Assembly: GCA_964569425.1 (NCBI GenBank)
Contig: CAZMVD010000011.1
Coordinates: 1-61,832 of the forward strand
Source of the DNA: JACQXM01 sp964569425
Lineage (GTDB): Bacteria; Planctomycetota; Phycisphaerae; UBA1845
Length of the DNA: 61,832 nt
Direction of reading: 5' to 3'
Of this stretch, positions 35,272 through 44,227 are shown piece after piece. Numbering within the stretch: the stretch's first letter is position 1; each line of letters begins with the position of its first letter. The position numbers and the translations under genes were made by a program. The notes below the pieces were generated by a model. The model searched no databases and was not told the origin of the DNA. It saw only the letters and a program-made list of their open reading frames with translations.

Positions 35272-35877
35272 ATGGCGGTTCGACATCACATTAAAGTGCT
35301 TGTGATCGATGACGATCCGTCCATCTGCAAGACCGTTGGTCTGCTCTTGGAGGATCACGGGTACAATCCGCGGACTTATACCGATCCGGAAGCGGCGCTG
35401 GCCGCGGCGGACAAAGAGTCCTTTCAGATCGCGCTGATCGACCTGCGCATGCCCTCGATGGACGGCGTGGAGGTGGTCGAGAAGCTCAAGAAGATCGACG
35501 ACCACATGAGCTGCATCGTCATGACGGCCTATCCGGACCTGGACAGCGCCACCGAGACCATGCGCCGCGGCACGTGCGACTACATCGCCAAACCGTTCAA
35601 GCAGGAGGAGCTGGTCGAGGCGGTGGACCGCGCGTGCCACAAGATGGGCATCATCTACACCGATGAGAACGAGTTGAACCGGCTCATCGGGCAGCGCATT
35701 CGCAGTCACCGGCTGAACCAGAACCTGACCCTGCGGCAGCTTTCCGACCGCACGGATCTCACGACTTCGCAGCTTTCGCAGGTCGAGCTGGGCAAGAACG
35801 CCGCCTCGATCTGGGCGCTGGCGCGGATCAGCAACGCGCTGGGGTTGCAGGTGTCGGAACTTCTGACCGGGCTGTAG
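35272..35877 (+). CDS. Response regulator: receiver domain fused to XRE-type HTH
   Basis: 201 aa. Receiver domain (residues 7-~125) with Asp13-15, phospho-acceptor Asp57 (ALIDLRMP), Thr85, Tyr104 and Lys107 all present. It is followed by a Cro/CI-type helix-turn-helix (GQRIRSHRLNQNLTLRQLSD RTDLTTSQLSQVELGK, residues ~140-190) rather than the usual winged-helix, LuxR or Fis output. No partner histidine kinase is adjacent, so it is an orphan. It probably binds DNA as a dimer when phosphorylated. AAGGAG lies 7 nt before the ATG. Confidence 0.85.
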   Translation: MAVRHHIKVLVIDDDPSICKTVGLLLEDHGYNPRTYTDPEAALAAADKESFQIALIDLRMPSMDGVEVVEKLKKIDDHMSCIVMTAYPDLDSATETMRRGTCDYIAKPFKQEELVEAVDRACHKMGIIYTDENELNRLIGQRIRSHRLNQNLTLRQLSDRTDLTTSQLSQVELGKNAASIWALARISNALGLQVSELLTGL

Positions 35878-35915
35878 CGGATTGCGGATGGCGGATTGTG
35901 GACGGCGGAACGGGA
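35878..35915. repeat. GGATTGC-type heptamer repeats
   Basis: Right after the regulator stop codon comes CGGATTGCGGATGGCGGATT and a degenerating tail (GTGGACGGCGGAACGGG). This is the GGATTGC family seen again at 53140-53160, 55768-55798, 56626-56657 and 60236-60280. Confidence 0.6.
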
Positions 35916-35967
35916 ACCGGCGAACGCGTCGGCCCGACCGCGTCGCCAACCGCGACTCGATGCCGAT

Positions 35968-36792
35968 CTACGGTGACAGACGCTGGCACTGCGGACACAG
36001 GAAGGTCGAACGCGCGCCGAGCACGATGCGTTCGATGGTCGCGCCGCAGGTCTTGCACGCCCGCCCCGCCCGCTGATACACGCGGTGAAATCGCTGAAAA
36101 CTCCCCGCGCGCCCTTCGGCGTCGCGATAGTCCATGTACGTGGAACCGGAGCAGCGAATGGCGCGGTTCAGCGTCGTCTTGATGGCGCGGAGCAGGCGGT
36201 CCGCCTGCCGCACGTCGATTTCGTCCGCCCGCGCCAGCGGATGGACGCGGGCGCGGTGCAGCGCCTCGCAGCAGTAGATGTTGCCCAGCCCGGCGATCAT
36301 CCGCTGGTCCATGAGCAGGTCCTTGATCCGCCGCCGACGTGCCAGCAGCCGCCGGAACTCGGCAGAGCGCAGTTCGAGCGGCTCGGGCCCCACGGCGCCC
36401 AGCCGCGCCCCTTCGACCGGCCCATCGCCGTCAAACACCCAAACCCCCCCGAAGCGCCGCGGATCCTCGAAGCGCAGCTCGCGCGAATCTCCCGCAAAAA
36501 CCACGCGAACGTGCACGTGCCGGGCGCGGGGCTCGCGCCCGTCGTGCATTCCGAGCCGGCCGCTCATGCCCAGATGAAACACGCATTGCCCCGCGGGTGA
36601 CAGTTCGATCAGCACGCGTTTGGCGCGGCGGCGCACGTCGACCACGCGCCGGCCGACCCACTTCGCCACGCAGGCGCGATCGCCTCCGCGGAGGACGTCG
36701 CTGCGCAGAATGTCGAACCGCCGCACGCGCCGCCCGGTCAGAGCCGCCCGAAGCTGGTGGACGATGGTTTCCACTTCGGGCAGTTCGGGCAC
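35968..36792 (-). CDS. mutM: Formamidopyrimidine-DNA glycosylase (Fpg/MutM)
   Basis: 274 aa, normal length. Begins MPELPEVETIV, giving the catalytic N-terminal Pro and Glu after Met removal. LGMSGRLGMH, the H2TH region (IKDLLMDQRMIAGLGNIYCCEALHRARVHP split around residue 170) and the C-terminal zinc finger CKTCG...CPQC are all present. It removes 8-oxoguanine and nicks the strand (base-excision repair). It is convergent with the regulator gene and divergent from the peptide-transporter cluster. Confidence 0.95.
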   Translation of the reverse strand: MPELPEVETIVHQLRAALTGRRVRRFDILRSDVLRGGDRACVAKWVGRRVVDVRRRAKRVLIELSPAGQCVFHLGMSGRLGMHDGREPRARHVHVRVVFAGDSRELRFEDPRRFGGVWVFDGDGPVEGARLGAVGPEPLELRSAEFRRLLARRRRIKDLLMDQRMIAGLGNIYCCEALHRARVHPLARADEIDVRQADRLLRAIKTTLNRAIRCSGSTYMDYRDAEGRAGSFQRFHRVYQRAGRACKTCGATIERIVLGARSTFLCPQCQRLSP

Positions 36793-37059
36793 GATCGAAG
36801 ACTCCGGCGCTGGTGCACGGGCCGGCGTAAGGCGCGCCGTGCGTCCTGGACGGGGAGTGTACTCGGGGAGCGTCGCCGGTCACGCGTCCGGGTGCGTTGC
36901 GGCGTGGATCGGGATCGGCTGGCGGGGGGCGGTCGGGGGCGTTATGCTCCCGGACCACCGGCCGGCACGGTCGGCGGATCGGCGGAAAGCCCGGCGCGGC
37001 GCGGGCGACGGGTTCCGCAGGGCAAGGGTCGGCGCGACCCCTATTCGGAGGACACATCC

Positions 37060-38553
37060 GTGGCCCAATCGACGGCGCACGAAGGGACCATTCTCGGTCA
37101 TCCCAAGGGTCTGTTCGTTCTGTTCTTCACCGAGATGTGGGAGCGCTTCAGCTTCTACAGCATGAGGGCCTTTCTGGTGCTGTACATGACCAAGGCCCTT
37201 CAACTCAGCGACAAGCTGGGAAACGAGGTTTACGGAGCGTACCTTGGGTTCGTGTATGCAGCGCCGTTCGTCGGCGGAATGCTCGCGGACCGACTCTTGG
37301 GACAACGGCGGGCCATCATCATCGGCGGGCTGCTGATGGCTGCCGCGCAATTCACACTTGCAGCGCATTCCATGGTGTTAGGCGAAGGCACCGAAGAAGT
37401 GAAGATGATGTTCCTGTTCTTCATTGCACTGGGGCTTCTCGCCGCGGGCAATGGGTTTTTCAAACCGAATATCTCAACCATTGTCGGGAGCCTGTACGCG
37501 CCGGACGACAAGAGACGTGACAACGCGTTTCTGATTTTCTACATGGGCATCAACGTGGGTGCCTTTCTGGCGGGGTTCTCGGGGCAGATTGCCGAGTACA
37601 TCGGGTGGAAATGGGGTTTCCTGTTGGCCGGCGTCGGCATGCTGCTCGGCCAGGTCATTTTTGTGGGAGGCAGACACACGCTCCAGGGACAGGGCATGCC
37701 GCCTAAGGCGGGACTACTGAGCGAAAAAAAGTATCTGGGCATTCCCAACGCGGGCCTTGTGGGCTTGGGCATCGCCGCATTCGTCCCGCTCGCTGCGTTT
37801 CTGATTTCCCGTCCCGATTACGTGCAAGGGCTGGCGGTCATTGTGGCCCTGCCGATCCTCGCCTACCTCATCTGGCAGGCTACGCGCGGGACCCGCGAGG
37901 AAGCGCACCGCATTTTCGCCATTCTGATTCTTTGCAGTTTTTCCATGCTGTTCTGGGCGTTTTTTGAATTGGCGGGCAGCGCCATTAACTTGTTCACCGA
38001 TCGACACGTGGATCGAACCATTTCGTTGTTTGGCAAGGAACGCGAACTCGGCGCTTCGCTGCTGACGGCGCAAATCAACCCGTTCTTCATCATCATCCTG
38101 GGGATTCCGTTTGTGTACTTGTGGTCGTGGCTGGACAAGCGGCGAATGGAACCCTCGAGTCCGCTGAAGTTCGCCCTGGGGCTCCTGCAGCTTGGCGCTG
38201 GATTCTTTGTCATGTTCTTGGGTGCCCTGGCGGCGGGCAAGGACGGGCGATGCAGCATGGTTTTCCTGACGCTGGGGTTCTTCCTGCACACCACCGGAGA
38301 GCTTTGCTTGTCCCCCGTGGGGCTATCGACGATCACCAAGCTGTCGCCCACGCGTCTGGTGGGCACGTTCATGGGTGTTTGGTTCCTGGCCTCGTCGCTC
38401 GGTAACGTGCTGGGTGGCTGGGTGGGCGGCAAAACCGAGCAATATGGTTTCGACGAAGTGTTCAAGTACATCGCGATCGTCTGCGCCGCCGGCTCGGTCA
38501 TCTTGTTCCTGTTGGTGCGCCCGCTAAAACGGATGATGCACGGCGTGAAATAG
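37060..38553 (+). CDS. POT/PTR2-family proton-coupled peptide transporter
   Basis: 497 aa, 12-14 membrane segments. The proton-coupling ExxER motif is in FFTEMWERFSFYSMRAFLVL and the PTR2 signature in FLIFYMGINVGAFLAG. GELCLSPVGLSTITKLSP is also typical. It would import di- and tripeptides with protons. The start is the GTG at 37060, with GGAGG (37047-37051) 8 nt upstream; frames reaching further upstream run into the mutM promoter region. First of three peptide transporter genes in a row. Confidence 0.9.
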   Translation: MAQSTAHEGTILGHPKGLFVLFFTEMWERFSFYSMRAFLVLYMTKALQLSDKLGNEVYGAYLGFVYAAPFVGGMLADRLLGQRRAIIIGGLLMAAAQFTLAAHSMVLGEGTEEVKMMFLFFIALGLLAAGNGFFKPNISTIVGSLYAPDDKRRDNAFLIFYMGINVGAFLAGFSGQIAEYIGWKWGFLLAGVGMLLGQVIFVGGRHTLQGQGMPPKAGLLSEKKYLGIPNAGLVGLGIAAFVPLAAFLISRPDYVQGLAVIVALPILAYLIWQATRGTREEAHRIFAILILCSFSMLFWAFFELAGSAINLFTDRHVDRTISLFGKERELGASLLTAQINPFFIIILGIPFVYLWSWLDKRRMEPSSPLKFALGLLQLGAGFFVMFLGALAAGKDGRCSMVFLTLGFFLHTTGELCLSPVGLSTITKLSPTRLVGTFMGVWFLASSLGNVLGGWVGGKTEQYGFDEVFKYIAIVCAAGSVILFLLVRPLKRMMHGVK

Positions 38554-38611
38554 GGCGGCCCTTGCGGGAGCGCCGCAATCAGGTGGCAGGCAGGCGTTGG
38601 AGGTATTGAGT

Positions 38612-40765
38612 ATGAACCACCCTCAGATCGCCAAGAAGCTTCCGGAAAACGCCTATCGCGAGCTGAAACCCGGCGAAGTGTACGTGCCGATGGTTCCGCC
38701 GGAAGTCACGGTTTCTGAAGTGACGTTCCGGTCGATCCTCTTCGGCATCGTGATGAACATCATCTTCTCCATGGCCGCGACCTATCTGGCGTTGAAGGTC
38801 GGGCAGGGGATCGAGACGGCCATCCCCATTTCCATTCTGGCGGTCGGGCTGTCGGGATTCCTGTTGCGCATCGGTCGGCGCGCCAGCACATTGCTGGAAA
38901 ACATCAACGTGCTGGCCATCAGCACAACCTCGGGCATCGTGGCCGGCGGCACCGTGTTCACCATGCCGGCCATTTACGTGCTCAAACTCAACGAAACACT
39001 GGAGATGAGCAACGTCTCGCTGTTTTTCCAGGTTTTTCTCGTGCCGTTGCTGGGTGCCGCGCTGGGCGTGGTGTTTCTGGTGCCCTTCCGGCGGTACTTC
39101 GTCAAGGACATGCACGGCAAACTGCCCTTCCCGGAGGCGACGGCCACCAATGAAATCCTGGTGACGGGCGCGACCGGTGCAGCTGGGCAGGCGTGGGTCT
39201 TGATCTACTCGTTCCTCGTGGGAATGGTGTACAACGCCTGTTCGGGCATGTTCAAGCTCTTCAGCGAGGTTTTCACCACGGGATACGCGACCCTGGAAGC
39301 GGCAGGCCGGACCGTGCGGACGCTGGCGCTGCCGACCCTGGACACGCTGACCACGAAGATCAAGGCGGTTTTCTTCCTGGGCACCAGCGCCGAATTGCTC
39401 GGGCTGGGTTTCATCATCGGGCTGCGCTACGCGTCCATTATCTGCGCAGGATCGTTCATTTCGTGGTTTGTCATCATTCCGCTGCTCGCGCCGCTCGATC
39501 TGGCCATGCTGAAGCAGATTGCCCCGGGCATCACGGGAGACTCGGCAAACGACATCTTTCGGGGCATCCCGCGCAACATCGGTATCGGGGGAATTTTTAC
39601 GGCCGGGCTGCTCTCCATCTTCAAGATGGGCAAAGTCATCGTGACCGCGCTGCGCCAGGCGTTGGGCGGTGTCATGGCTTCGCAGTCCACGGTGGCGCGC
39701 ATCGAGCGCACGGACGAAGACATCAGCTATCCCAAGCTGTTCCTGCTGGTTTTGGCGATCGTGGCGGTGATCGGCGTCTATTTCCGGTTTGTCGTGATGC
39801 AGGGGCTTCCCAATGCCACGCAGCTTACGATTGTGGCGGTGGTGCTGGCGGTCGCGATTGCGTTCCTGTTTACCACGGTGTCGGCCTGGGCCATCGCCAT
39901 GATCTCGGTCACGCCGATTTCCGGAATGACCGTCACCACCATCATCATCACCGCCGTGGCCTTGCTGGCTGCGGGGCTTCCGAAAGACGCCCACGGCATG
40001 CTGGCCACGCTGCTGGTCGGCGGCGTGGTGGCGTCGGCGCTGTCCATGGCCGGTACGCTGGTCACCGAATTCAAGCTCGGCTACTGGGCCGGCGCCAGCC
40101 CCAGGCGAATCCAGTGGAGTGCGCTCATCGCGACGGTCCTGGCCTCGGCGTTTGTGACGCTGACGATCATGTTCCTGGCCAGAACCAAAGGGTACGACCA
40201 GACCGTGGATCTTAACGCTTTGGCTGCGCCACAGGCCAACGTCATGGCCAGCGCGCTGCAGAGCTTCATCGGCGGCGGGGATATACCCTGGCTGATGTAC
40301 GGGGTCGGCGCGCTGATCGCGCTTTCGATGGAGCTGGTCCGCGTGTCCGGACTGGCCTTCTCGCTGGGCATGTACCTGCCTATGGAGTTGAACACGCCGA
40401 TTCTCGTCGGGGCACTGGTGGCGAAACTCGTGGCCGGTAGTTCCAAGGATGAGAAAGTATCCAAAGCGCGCAGCGACAAAGGCATCCTGATCGCCTCGGG
40501 GTTGATTGCGGGCGGGGCGATTATGGGCGTGATCCAAAGCGTGCTGACGGCCGTGGACGACGAGTACCTGACCAGCGTCAACCTGTTGCAGTGGCTCGAG
40601 TTTCCGCATCATTGGCTTGGCGCGCCGTCGGTGGCCGAGGGCGTGGTCGACGCCGCCGCGGAGGGTTACGCGCGCTTTGCCAACTGGCTGGGGCTGTTTG
40701 CGTTTCTCGCGCTGTGCCTCTGGGCTTATGTCAGTTGCCGCCGCGCCAAGCCCAGCGAAGGGTAG
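38612..40765 (+). CDS. OPT-family oligopeptide transporter
   Basis: 717 aa with about 16 membrane segments. The N-terminal YRELKPGEVYVPMVPPE followed by EVTFRSILFGIVMNIIFSMA is typical of prokaryotic OPT proteins, as are LPFPEATATNEIL, ISWFVIIPL and LYLPMELNTPIL-like (MYLPMELNTPIL) motifs. Members take up oligopeptides or metal-chelate complexes with protons. It starts 58 nt after the first POT gene, with GGAGG (38599-38603) 8 nt before the ATG, so it is probably cotranscribed. Confidence 0.9.
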   Translation: MNHPQIAKKLPENAYRELKPGEVYVPMVPPEVTVSEVTFRSILFGIVMNIIFSMAATYLALKVGQGIETAIPISILAVGLSGFLLRIGRRASTLLENINVLAISTTSGIVAGGTVFTMPAIYVLKLNETLEMSNVSLFFQVFLVPLLGAALGVVFLVPFRRYFVKDMHGKLPFPEATATNEILVTGATGAAGQAWVLIYSFLVGMVYNACSGMFKLFSEVFTTGYATLEAAGRTVRTLALPTLDTLTTKIKAVFFLGTSAELLGLGFIIGLRYASIICAGSFISWFVIIPLLAPLDLAMLKQIAPGITGDSANDIFRGIPRNIGIGGIFTAGLLSIFKMGKVIVTALRQALGGVMASQSTVARIERTDEDISYPKLFLLVLAIVAVIGVYFRFVVMQGLPNATQLTIVAVVLAVAIAFLFTTVSAWAIAMISVTPISGMTVTTIIITAVALLAAGLPKDAHGMLATLLVGGVVASALSMAGTLVTEFKLGYWAGASPRRIQWSALIATVLASAFVTLTIMFLARTKGYDQTVDLNALAAPQANVMASALQSFIGGGDIPWLMYGVGALIALSMELVRVSGLAFSLGMYLPMELNTPILVGALVAKLVAGSSKDEKVSKARSDKGILIASGLIAGGAIMGVIQSVLTAVDDEYLTSVNLLQWLEFPHHWLGAPSVAEGVVDAAAEGYARFANWLGLFAFLALCLWAYVSCRRAKPSEG

Positions 40766-40882
40766 AGGATGGCAGGCTAACCACGCCGCCTGCTGTGGCG
40801 GCGCAGTCGGACCACGATAGGCCGCCTGCCTGAACCGGGGGTTCCTTTCGGTAGAACGGTGGGCGCATTACAGTCCCAACCC

Positions 40883-40902
40883 AGGCGGAGGGGCATCCGC
40901 CT
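40883..40902 (+). terminator. Small hairpin between OPT and second POT gene
   Basis: AGGCGGA (40883-40889), a six-base loop, then TCCGCCT (40896-40902). There is no T-run of note; it may attenuate read-through from the OPT gene or be incidental. Confidence 0.3.
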
Positions 40903-41010
40903 TGATGTTGCGCGATTGGCGCCGATGCCATTCGCCGGGCCGGTACGCTCTGCGGGGTTCCCTGGCCAATGACGTTGTAATTCCCGCCGTTTCCTGGAAA
41001 GGACGCATCC

Positions 41011-43179
41011 TTGACCGCCACCACCGCGCAGAAAACGTTCCTGGGCCACCCTCGCGGGCTCTACGTGCTGTTCTTCACCGAAATGTGGGAACGCTTCAAC
41101 TATTACGGCATGCGCGCCCTGCTCATCCTCTACATGGTCAACTACTTCAAGTGGCCGCAGGAACACGCCTCGTCCGTCTACAAATGGTTCACCGGGCTCG
41201 TCTACCTCACGCCGCTGATCGGCGGGTTCCTGGCCGACCGCTACCTCGGCAACCGCTGGGCCATCATCCTCGGCGCCGCCACCATGGCCGCGGGGCAGTT
41301 CTGCATGGCCGTTCCCGACCAGCAGTTCTTCTACGTGGCGCTCGGGCTGCTGATCGTCGGCAACGGGCTGTTCAAGCCGAACATGTCGACGCAGGTGGGC
41401 CGGCTGTATCCGCCCAACGATCCGCGGCGCGACAGCGCCTACACCATCTTCTACATGGGGGTGAACCTCGGGGCGTTTATCGCGCCGATCGTCTGTGCGG
41501 AATTGCGCGAGAACACCGCCTGGGGATTTCGCGCGGGCTTTCTGGCGGCGGGCATAGGAATGCTGCTGGGGCTGGTGATTTACCTGCTGGGCTATCGCTG
41601 GGTGGCGGAGGTTCCGCAACCCCTGCCCGGCGGCGCGGCGCGCCCGGTGGATCAATCGAAAAGTGCGCACCCTGCGGCGATGACCGAGAAGGAGGCGTCC
41701 GAAGCGGCGTCGATCATCCCGGCCGTCGCGCGCCATTCGCCGGGACTGATGCTGCTGCTCGCGGTGCTGGTGGTGCTGGTGCCCTGGTCCCTGGTGGGGC
41801 TGGATGTGCTGAAAACGAACGACGCCATCGCCTACAGCGGCGGCGGCGGGGTGGCGTGCATCATGGGCTGGTACATCCTGTCGCGGGTGAGCATGGCGGC
41901 GCGCGACCGGGTGCTGGCCATCTACGTCGTCGGGTTGTTCGTCATCTTTTTCTGGGGCGCGTTCGAGCAGGCGGGCAACGCCATGAACCTGTTCGCCGAC
42001 AAGGTCACCAACCGTTACGTCACCGAACCCATGCCCGAGCCGTCGGTGTTTCCGGAGTCGGTGTCGGCCCCTTCCGAGGGCGCTGCGGTGCCGGCTCAGG
42101 GCGCCTGGGCGAAGTGGGTCGGCTTGTGGAACCCGGTCAAGACCGAGTGGTTCCAGTCGATCAACGCGGCCGCCATCTTCGTGTTCGCACCGCTGTTTGC
42201 GTGGCTGTGGGTGTGGCTGCCGAAGAAGGGCATCCGCCTGTCCATCCCCGCCAAAATCGCCATCGGCGTGTTTCTTCAGGGCATGGCCTTTGCGTTGATG
42301 ACCTGGGCGATTCGCTACGAAAGCCAGCTCAGTTCCGCCCCGCTGGCCGCGCTGCCGCCGGGAGTCACGGTGGATGCCGAAAACCGCGTCATCTTCCGCG
42401 ACGCGCCGGACCTGAAAGGCAAGGAGAGCGTCGAGGAGTTCGCGTTGGGCCAGGTCGATCCGCGGCACCCCAAGGTGGTGCAGGGCCGGCGGATCGTGTT
42501 CGACGCCGCGGCGGCCCATTTGCGGATGAACGGCGTACTTGCGGACACCGACCGCGACCGGCTGCTGCGCGCCAGCGTGTCGCCCGCGTATCTCGCCAAG
42601 ATACGGCAGCTTGCGCTCGATTCGGAACGGGCGAAACGCGAAGCGCGCGGGGCTCCGTTCACGGTGCAGGTCGTGCTCGATGAAACGCCGCCGGGGTTCG
42701 ACCTGCGTTACGCCGGGCTGCCCGCCGACGCGGTGACGTTCGACGAAGCCACCAGCACCCTCACCACGACCGTCGAACTCGGCGATCGCGACTACAAGGC
42801 GCTGCTGGTCGCCGGTGCGGATGCAGCGTTCCGCGACGCGCTGAACAAGCTGTACGTCGACTCGGCCAAGTTCAAACTGAGCTGGTCCTGGCTGACCTGG
42901 TTTTTTATTATTTCCACGTTCGGCGAGCTTTGCCTTTCGCCGGTGGGGCTGAGCATGGTCAGCAAGCTGGCCCCTGCATCCTACGCGACCATGATGATGG
43001 GCATGTGGTACGTGATGATCTTCTTCGGCAACTACACCGCGGGACAACTGGGCGAAATCTACGGCACCATCGATCCCGGGCGCTACTTCGCCACAATCGG
43101 CGGTGCGCTGATGGTCGCTTCCTTCATCTGCTTCCTGCTGGTGAAGCGCATCCGCGCCATGATGCACGGGGTGATGTAG
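41011..43179 (+). CDS. POT-family peptide transporter with large extra domain
   Basis: 722 aa, about 220 longer than the usual POT length. N-terminal half as in the first POT gene: FFTEMWERFNYYGMRALLIL (ExxER), FKPNMSTQVGRLYPPND and YTIFYMGVNLGAFIAP. Between late membrane segments (about residues 435-620) lies a soluble insert of roughly 185 residues (FALGQVDPRHPKVV, DTDRDRLLRASVSPAYLAKI, PPGFDLRYAGLPADAVTFDE). The family resumes with FGELCLSPVGLSMVSKLAP. Probably a di/tripeptide importer with an additional exposed domain. Start is TTG at 41011 with GGAAAGGA 7 nt upstream. Confidence 0.85.
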   Translation: MTATTAQKTFLGHPRGLYVLFFTEMWERFNYYGMRALLILYMVNYFKWPQEHASSVYKWFTGLVYLTPLIGGFLADRYLGNRWAIILGAATMAAGQFCMAVPDQQFFYVALGLLIVGNGLFKPNMSTQVGRLYPPNDPRRDSAYTIFYMGVNLGAFIAPIVCAELRENTAWGFRAGFLAAGIGMLLGLVIYLLGYRWVAEVPQPLPGGAARPVDQSKSAHPAAMTEKEASEAASIIPAVARHSPGLMLLLAVLVVLVPWSLVGLDVLKTNDAIAYSGGGGVACIMGWYILSRVSMAARDRVLAIYVVGLFVIFFWGAFEQAGNAMNLFADKVTNRYVTEPMPEPSVFPESVSAPSEGAAVPAQGAWAKWVGLWNPVKTEWFQSINAAAIFVFAPLFAWLWVWLPKKGIRLSIPAKIAIGVFLQGMAFALMTWAIRYESQLSSAPLAALPPGVTVDAENRVIFRDAPDLKGKESVEEFALGQVDPRHPKVVQGRRIVFDAAAAHLRMNGVLADTDRDRLLRASVSPAYLAKIRQLALDSERAKREARGAPFTVQVVLDETPPGFDLRYAGLPADAVTFDEATSTLTTTVELGDRDYKALLVAGADAAFRDALNKLYVDSAKFKLSWSWLTWFFIISTFGELCLSPVGLSMVSKLAPASYATMMMGMWYVMIFFGNYTAGQLGEIYGTIDPGRYFATIGGALMVASFICFLLVKRIRAMMHGVM

Positions 43180-43487
43180 CGACCGCCGCGCAACGTCCGG
43201 CTGGTCACCGTTCGGCGAACTCCATCTTCCATCCGCGGCGTGGCTGTCGCGCGATGCGTCGGTGGTTTGGGGAGGCAGACATCGCGGTGTCTGATGGCAC
43301 GAAGTCCCTTACGACAAGCTCAAGGGGGCCCTGCTATCGGCAATCGACGAGGCCGGGTAATCCGCCCTTTACAGCACCACGAGTCACCCCATCGAGCCCC
43401 TTCCCCCCTGCCGCCCCAGGCAGTAATCAGCTTGAAAAGCCGCTTGACCGATCATAACAATATTGGTATAATTAGAGCGTAAGAAGC
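43180..43487. other. Intergenic region upstream of toxin-antitoxin pair
   Basis: About 300 bases with no gene. It becomes abruptly AT-rich near 43450-43480, where the toxin-antitoxin promoter lies. CTTACGACAAGCTCAAGGGG around 43309 resembles part of a common dispersed repeat but is too short to assign. Confidence 0.4.
43444..43472 (+). promoter_or_regulatory. Near-consensus sigma-70 promoter with possible operator
   Basis: TTGACC (43444-43449), a 17-bp spacer and a perfect TATAAT (43467-43472). The spacer contains AACAATATTGGT, a partial palindrome centred on AATATT next to the -10 box, where an antitoxin could bind and repress. The expected start is about 9 nt before the GTG of the toxin gene, so the leader is very short. 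Confidence 0.75.
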
Positions 43488-43895
43488 GTGCCGAAGACCG
43501 AGGTTATCTTTTACCGCGACGAACGCGGCCAAGCCCCGGTCGCCGAGTGGCTTCGAGAGCTGCGCCGCAAGAACAGGAAGGCCTATGCGAAATGCAACGC
43601 CCGGATTCAAGTTCTTGCCCAGCTTGGCCACGAGCTTCGACGACCGATAGCCGATTACCTTCGGGACGGGATTCACGAGCTACGCATCCGGCAAGGTCGC
43701 GTAAACTGCCGGATTTTGTACTTTTTCCACGGCCAGGCCGTCGCGATTCTCGCTCACGGCCTCACCAAGGAAGACGAGGTGCCCCATGCCGACATCGAAC
43801 GGGCGATTCAACGCAAAGAAGCGTTCGCCAAAGACCCGGCGAAGCACACGTACGCGGAGGACGACCAGGATGAACAAGACCACCGACGCGATTAA
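43488..43895 (+). CDS. HigB/RelE-like toxin (Gp49 family)
   Basis: 135 aa. VIFYRDERGQAPVAEWLREL, then LGHELRRPIADYLRDGIHELRI, then RVNCRILYFFHGQAVAILAHGLTKE: the pattern of phage-derived Gp49/HigB toxins, which cleave mRNA on the ribosome. Starts at GTG, with only AAGAAG before it. It overlaps the antitoxin gene by 26 nt. Toxin first is the normal order for higBA, unlike relBE. Confidence 0.85.
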   Translation: MPKTEVIFYRDERGQAPVAEWLRELRRKNRKAYAKCNARIQVLAQLGHELRRPIADYLRDGIHELRIRQGRVNCRILYFFHGQAVAILAHGLTKEDEVPHADIERAIQRKEAFAKDPAKHTYAEDDQDEQDHRRD

Positions 43896-44178
43896 GATTC
43901 TCGACCGCATCACCGGCGACGACCCCGAGCTTCGTGAGTTGATTCAGCAGGAAACGGTTAACGTCCACGTGGCCCGCCTCATCTACGGCGCTCGCACGCA
44001 AGCCGGATTGACCCAGGAAGAGCTTGCCAAACGTATCGGCTCGAAACAGCCCGTCATCGCTCGGCTTGAGGACGCCGATTACGAAGGGCACTCGCTTACC
44101 ATGCTGCAACGCATCGCCGAGGCCCTGGACCTTGCGCTCGACATCCGCTTCGTGTCGAAGGAACACGCCACCGCATAA
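43870..44178 (+). CDS. HigA-like antitoxin with Cro/CI-type HTH
   Basis: 102 aa. A helical N-terminal part is followed by a helix-turn-helix: ARLIYGARTQAGLTQEELAK, then IGSKQPVIARLED, then LTMLQRIAEALDLALDIRF. It would neutralise the toxin encoded upstream and repress the shared promoter. GGAGG at 43856-43860 lies 9 nt before the ATG, inside the end of the toxin gene, giving translational coupling. Confidence 0.87.
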   Translation: MNKTTDAIKILDRITGDDPELRELIQQETVNVHVARLIYGARTQAGLTQEELAKRIGSKQPVIARLEDADYEGHSLTMLQRIAEALDLALDIRFVSKEHATA

Positions 44179-44227
44179 AGTCATAGGCCGGCCTTGGCCC
44201 GCCACACCCATGGAATAGAACTCTCCA

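Noticed and set aside
38579..43167. Two long minus-strand frames opposite the OPT and second POT transporters
   Set aside because: His/Arg/Gln-rich translations mirror the codons of conserved membrane proteins on the other strand.
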